A DNA stretch of 16,114 nt from Bacteroidota bacterium. Lineage in GTDB: Bacteria > Bacteroidota > Bacteroidia > Bacteroidales > FEN-979. A program made the translations under genes and the position numbers. This document shows, piece after piece, positions 13,151 through 16,114 of the stretch (position 1 is the first letter of the stretch; each line of letters starts with the position of its first letter). The DNA lies in the NCBI GenBank assembly GCA_026391755.1, contig JAPLDN010000057.1, positions 1-16,114 on the forward strand. Direction: 5' to 3'. Below the pieces are notes generated by a model. It did no database searches. It was not told the DNA's origin and saw nothing but the letters and a program-made list of their open reading frames with translations.

Positions 13151-15103
13151 ATGAATAACAAGAACACGATCCTCGGGCTCGTCCTCATCTTCGCAATTTT
13201 TATCGGGTATACTTACCTGATGAGCCCTTCCAAAGAACAACTTATTGAACAAAAGCGTAAGGCCGATTCAATGTACATGCTTAATATTCAGAAACAGCAT
13301 GCTCAGATCTCGGCAATCGCCAGGGAAAAAGCTCTTTCCGTAGCGAGGGAAAAAGAGAAATTTGTTGCCCGTGGTGAAAACATTGATTCAGCAACACTCA
13401 CCAGGATGACCCTGAAAGGTGAATTAGGGGTATTTGCAAATGCTGCCGTTGGAAAGGATACATCCTACACAGTTGAGAATGACGTTTTTAAATTAAAATT
13501 TATTAGCCGGGGAGGAAAAATCGGCAAAGTGGAACTGAAGAATTACCTGACCTGGGATAAGAAACCGCTGGTACTCATGGACGGCGATTCCCTGAATTTT
13601 GGCATTTCGTTTTTTGCAAACAACCGCAGCATCAGTACAAACCGGCTTTATTTTCAGCCTTTCTGGCCTGATCAGTCCCACAAAGGACAAGCATCTATGA
13701 AAGTGAGCGGTAAAGATTCCCTGCAATTCGGCATGAGGTTGTTTGTTGCAGCCACAGATACAAGTTTCAATAAAGACCAGTACATCGAATTTCTCTATAC
13801 CGTAAGAGGAAATGATTATATGTTACGGTACCAGGTAAATTTTGTTGGTATGGACCAGGCTATTGACGCCGGGAATAAATTCATAGTGCTCACCTGGAAC
13901 GATATCCTGAAAAATCTCGAGAAAAGCCAGAAGATGGAGAGGATGACAACCACCCTCTATTACAAATATGACCAGGATAAGGTTGATTACATTTCTGAGA
14001 CCAAAGATGAAGAACGCTATCTGAAAAATGAGAAGATCAAATGGTTTGCCTTCAAACAGCAGTTTTTTACAACTGTCCTTATTTCTGATTCATATCTTAC
14101 CGAACCAAGACTCAGGACCCAGGGTATGCAGGGACCTTCATACTACCTGAAGTCTATGTTTGCCGAAGCCGGCATCCCGTTTTCAGTAAAGGAAACAAAA
14201 TCGGTGGGAATGTCGATGTATTTCGGCCCGAACAAGTTCTATCAGTTAAGGGGCTATAATCTCGACCTGGAGAAACAGATCCCGCTTGGATGGAGCTTTT
14301 TCCTGATGGCCTGGATCAATATTTACGCAGTGATCCCTGTATTCACTTTCTTCGGGAACCTTGGCTGGAACTATGGCATTATCATCCTGGTTCTTACAAT
14401 ACTACTTAAGATAGTGCTGTTCCCGATCGCATACAAAACATATAAATCCTCGGCCAAAATGAGGGTGCTTAAGCCCGATATCGACGAGTTGAATAAGAAA
14501 TTCCCTAAAAAGGACGATGCGATGAAAAAACAGCAGGCGACTATGGACCTGTATAAAAAAGCGGGTGTGAATCCGATGGCAGGCTGCATTCCGATGCTGC
14601 TTCAGTTTCCAATCCTAATCGCCATGTTCCGCTTTTTCCCTTCTTCCATAGAATTAAGGCAGCAGCCCTTCCTTTGGGCAACCGACCTCTCCTCGTATGA
14701 TTCAATATGGACCTTCCCGGGCGGTTTCAGCCTGCCATGGTATGGTAACCATGTCAGTCTTTTTGCCTTGCTGATGACAATCTCCAGTGTGATCTACACA
14801 AGGATCAATGACCAGATGATGGGCAGTACGCAGCAGCAGATGCCCGGGATGAAAACCATGATGTACATGATGCCGGTGATGTTCCTTTTCTGGTTTAATG
14901 ATTATTCGTCAGGCCTGAGTTATTATTACCTGCTTGCCAACCTTCTGACATTTGCCCAGATATACCTGATCCGTGCGTTCCTTGATGAAAAGAAACTGCA
15001 CGCCCAGATTGAAGCCAATAAGAAAAAGCCGGTTAAGAAATCCGGTTTCCAGAAGCGGCTTGAAGATATGGCCAAGCAGCGCGGGGTATCAACCAAAAGG
15101 TAA
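13151..15103 (+). CDS. yidC: Membrane protein insertase YidC
   Basis: A 650-aa inner-membrane insertase/foldase (Oxa1/Alb3/YidC family) that inserts proteins with or without SecYEG. It has one N-terminal transmembrane helix (TILGLVLIFAIFIGYTYLM, about 5-23), then a large periplasmic beta domain (about 95-370). The 60KD_IMP core follows from about 378, with hydrophobic helices including NYGIIILVLTILLKIVLFPI, the cytoplasmic hairpin (MRVLKPDIDELNKKFPKKDD) and the signature GCIPMLLQFPILIAMFRFFP. A basic, Lys-rich tail (KKKPVKKSGFQKR) is typical of ribosome-contacting ends. The length exceeds the E. coli protein (548 aa) and matches Bacteroidota forms. It ends 48 bp from the convergent mqnA stop. 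Confidence 0.96.
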   Translation: MNNKNTILGLVLIFAIFIGYTYLMSPSKEQLIEQKRKADSMYMLNIQKQHAQISAIAREKALSVAREKEKFVARGENIDSATLTRMTLKGELGVFANAAVGKDTSYTVENDVFKLKFISRGGKIGKVELKNYLTWDKKPLVLMDGDSLNFGISFFANNRSISTNRLYFQPFWPDQSHKGQASMKVSGKDSLQFGMRLFVAATDTSFNKDQYIEFLYTVRGNDYMLRYQVNFVGMDQAIDAGNKFIVLTWNDILKNLEKSQKMERMTTTLYYKYDQDKVDYISETKDEERYLKNEKIKWFAFKQQFFTTVLISDSYLTEPRLRTQGMQGPSYYLKSMFAEAGIPFSVKETKSVGMSMYFGPNKFYQLRGYNLDLEKQIPLGWSFFLMAWINIYAVIPVFTFFGNLGWNYGIIILVLTILLKIVLFPIAYKTYKSSAKMRVLKPDIDELNKKFPKKDDAMKKQQATMDLYKKAGVNPMAGCIPMLLQFPILIAMFRFFPSSIELRQQPFLWATDLSSYDSIWTFPGGFSLPWYGNHVSLFALLMTISSVIYTRINDQMMGSTQQQMPGMKTMMYMMPVMFLFWFNDYSSGLSYYYLLANLLTFAQIYLIRAFLDEKKLHAQIEANKKKPVKKSGFQKRLEDMAKQRGVSTKR

Positions 15104-15117
15104 ATCGTGAATCGTGA
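15104..15117 (+). repeat. Tandem 7-bp repeat ATCGTGA x2
   Basis: Two exact copies of ATCGTGA (15104-15110 and 15111-15117) directly follow the yidC stop codon, with a third partial match (CTCGT) after them. It lies just before the 15124-15145 hairpin in the convergent yidC/mqnA gap. Two copies are too few to call a repeat family from this window alone. Confidence 0.4.
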
Positions 15118-15123
15118 CTCGTT

Positions 15124-15145
15124 ATCCGGTTCCCGGCTACCGGAT
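15124..15145. terminator. Candidate bidirectional terminator hairpin between yidC and mqnA
   Basis: ATCCGG (15124-15129) and CCGGAT (15140-15145) pair perfectly around a 10-base loop, in the 48-bp gap between the convergent stops of yidC (15103) and mqnA (15152). GC-rich stems here suit transcription ending on both strands. Neither side is followed by a T-run, so this is not a textbook intrinsic terminator. Confidence 0.4.
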
Positions 15146-15151
15146 CCCGGA

Positions 15152-15892
15152 TCAGAGGTATGACAGAAACAAATTCAGGCCTTCCTTCTTTGGCTTGTCG
15201 AAGGCATATGAAATGTTTTGGGTGAGATACTGCCTGCAGTCAGCATTTTTCGGCAATCTTGTTGAGTAAAAATCCAGGACCTGGTCGATACTAATAACAC
15301 CGTGATGAAGGGCTTTGTTGAATTGCCCAAGTAAAGTTTCGGGAAGCGGCCGGGTCGACACCCAGACGGCAAAGACAAAAGGCAGACCGGTATACCTGAT
15401 CCATTCCCCTGCAAGATCGTAGGAATACGCATAACGGTTTCTCATCCCGAATGTTTTATCCCCGATTGCAACTATGGCCTCTTTCATGCCCGGGTCCTCT
15501 GCCTGTCCGGGTAGAAGTCTTTCAAAAACCGCTTGTGTTTTCCAGAATGAATGAGACAGAACCTGTACCAGCCTTGCCGAGGTCCTTGAATCAAAATCCA
15601 GATAGATTTTTTTGATCTTTTCAAGAGGTTTATTCGATAATAAAAGCACCGTAATTACTTCTTTTACGGCTCCAATGCAATAGTCTGAAATGATATGGTA
15701 ATTCCTGAAATCGGGCAATGCACCTGCCGGAACAAGGGCAATATCGGCCTCACCCGATTTCAGCCGTTCGGCACACATTGACGGTACTTCAAGGTACAGG
15801 TGATAATCCTGAAGATAGCCTGATTGCTGGATACCGTATACAAAAGGGTAGGTGTTCAGGTAGGAAACAGCCGATATGTTAAGCGTTTTCAT
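15152..15892 (-). CDS. mqnA: Chorismate dehydratase MqnA (futalosine menaquinone pathway)
   Basis: A 246-aa cytoplasmic enzyme of the MqnA/MqnD periplasmic-binding-protein fold. MqnA dehydrates chorismate to 3-enolpyruvyl-benzoate, the entry step of the futalosine route to menaquinone. Signatures: ISAVSYLNTYPFVYG near the N-terminus (about 6-20), then EVPSMCAERLKSGEADIALVP (about 35-55), a DFDSRTSARL segment (about 99-108), and AVWVSTRP later. The length suits MqnA; MqnD proteins are usually somewhat longer and start differently. The ATG at 15892 overlaps the stop of the upstream gene by ATGA, so it is translated together with coaE. The MqnA/MqnD distinction is the main uncertainty. Confidence 0.85.
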   Translation of the reverse strand: MKTLNISAVSYLNTYPFVYGIQQSGYLQDYHLYLEVPSMCAERLKSGEADIALVPAGALPDFRNYHIISDYCIGAVKEVITVLLLSNKPLEKIKKIYLDFDSRTSARLVQVLSHSFWKTQAVFERLLPGQAEDPGMKEAIVAIGDKTFGMRNRYAYSYDLAGEWIRYTGLPFVFAVWVSTRPLPETLLGQFNKALHHGVISIDQVLDFYSTRLPKNADCRQYLTQNISYAFDKPKKEGLNLFLSYL

Positions 15893-16114
15893 AAGTGAGA
15901 CTTTAAAAGAATTTTATGGATGGCGATCACCTGAGGTATGATCAGCTGCGAGCCGTCGTTAATGATGACAAAGTCCGACATCCGGGCTTTGTCATTATTT
16001 TTTATCTGGTGCTGCATCCTGGCAAGTACCTGCTCCCGGCTCAGCCCATCACGGGCGATTACCCTGGCAATGGCCTTTTCATCAGGGCAGGAGACATGGA
16101 TGATGCGGTCAAAA
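15889..16114 (-). CDS. coaE: Dephospho-CoA kinase, 3' end (partial)
   Basis: The frame enters from the right edge and ends in TGA at 15889-15891, giving the last 74 residues. The visible part FDRIIHVSCPDEKAIARVIA, then RDGLSREQVLARMQHQ, then KARMSDFVIINDGS, fits the C-terminal region of CoaE. There a beta-strand ending in VxxP is followed by an R..RDGLS helix pair and the 'aDfvi.Ndg' strand. CoaE phosphorylates dephospho-CoA at the 3'-ribose hydroxyl with ATP, the last step of coenzyme A synthesis. The ATP-binding P-loop lies outside the window. Its stop overlaps the mqnA ATG by ATGA, so the two genes are coupled. Confidence 0.85.
   Translation of the reverse strand, partial: FDRIIHVSCPDEKAIARVIARDGLSREQVLARMQHQIKNNDKARMSDFVIINDGSQLIIPQVIAIHKILLKSHL
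15965..15995. repeat. Inverted repeat inside coaE
   Basis: The arms ATGACAAAG (15965-15973) and CTTTGTCAT (15987-15995) pair perfectly over nine bases around a 13-base loop. Three further pairs (AAT/ATT, 15961-15963 with 15997-15999) continue beyond one mismatch. It lies in coding sequence (NNDKARMSDFVIIND), so part of the symmetry may be a by-product of codon choice. Confidence 0.4.

Noticed and set aside
1..16114. CRISPR arrays, tRNA or rRNA genes, insertion sequences, phage or plasmid genes.
   Set aside because: None was seen by eye: no regularly spaced repeats, no transposase or integrase motifs, and gene content is chromosomal housekeeping. A covariance-model scan was not possible here.

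Overview
The window looks like chromosomal DNA from a member of the Bacteroidota, probably Bacteroidales-like. Upstream regions carry the Bacteroidota sigma-factor -7 element TAnnTTTG, and Shine-Dalgarno sequences are mostly weak or absent. YidC is the long Bacteroidota form (650 aa), menaquinone appears to be made by the futalosine route (MqnA), and there is a 2TM-less lipoprotein with a Bacteroidota-style lipobox. Every gene looks like ordinary core or lineage gene content. I see no transposase, phage gene, CRISPR array, tRNA or rRNA.

Left part (1-3482). The window opens with the 3' end of a pyridoxamine-phosphate-oxidase-like flavoprotein gene (+). A Kdp-type two-component system follows on the minus strand: an intact kdpE preceded by a kdpD that is damaged. 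Its reading frame is broken exactly at the phospho-acceptor histidine box, and about half of the GAF domain is missing. A divergent gene encodes an unrecognised lipoprotein.

Middle (3497-8158). A two-gene minus-strand unit encodes a lipocalin-like/CrtC-like protein followed 16 bp later by a three-part ATP-grasp/swivelling-histidine phosphotransferase that resembles rifampin phosphotransferase. I recall the same two modules, in the same order, fused in uncharacterised animal proteins annotated as putative phosphoenolpyruvate synthase. This is the most interesting item in the window. Next come an unrecognised exported protein gene and an overlapping small ORF (49 codons) that is either translationally coupled or a frameshifted tail.

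Right part (8159-16114). A minus-strand operon has glyceraldehyde-3-phosphate dehydrogenase followed, after a single base, by a receiver-histidine kinase hybrid. Divergent from it, and sharing a 146-bp promoter region, is the PPDK/PEP-synthase regulatory kinase-phosphorylase gene (PPSR family). Downstream on the plus strand are pyrG (CTP synthase) and yidC (membrane protein insertase), each with its own candidate promoter. Convergent to yidC are mqnA and the 3' part of coaE, which overlap by ATGA. GAPDH and the PPSR protein place two control points of glycolysis/gluconeogenesis side by side. The rest is housekeeping: pyrimidine nucleotides, membrane insertion, menaquinone and coenzyme A.
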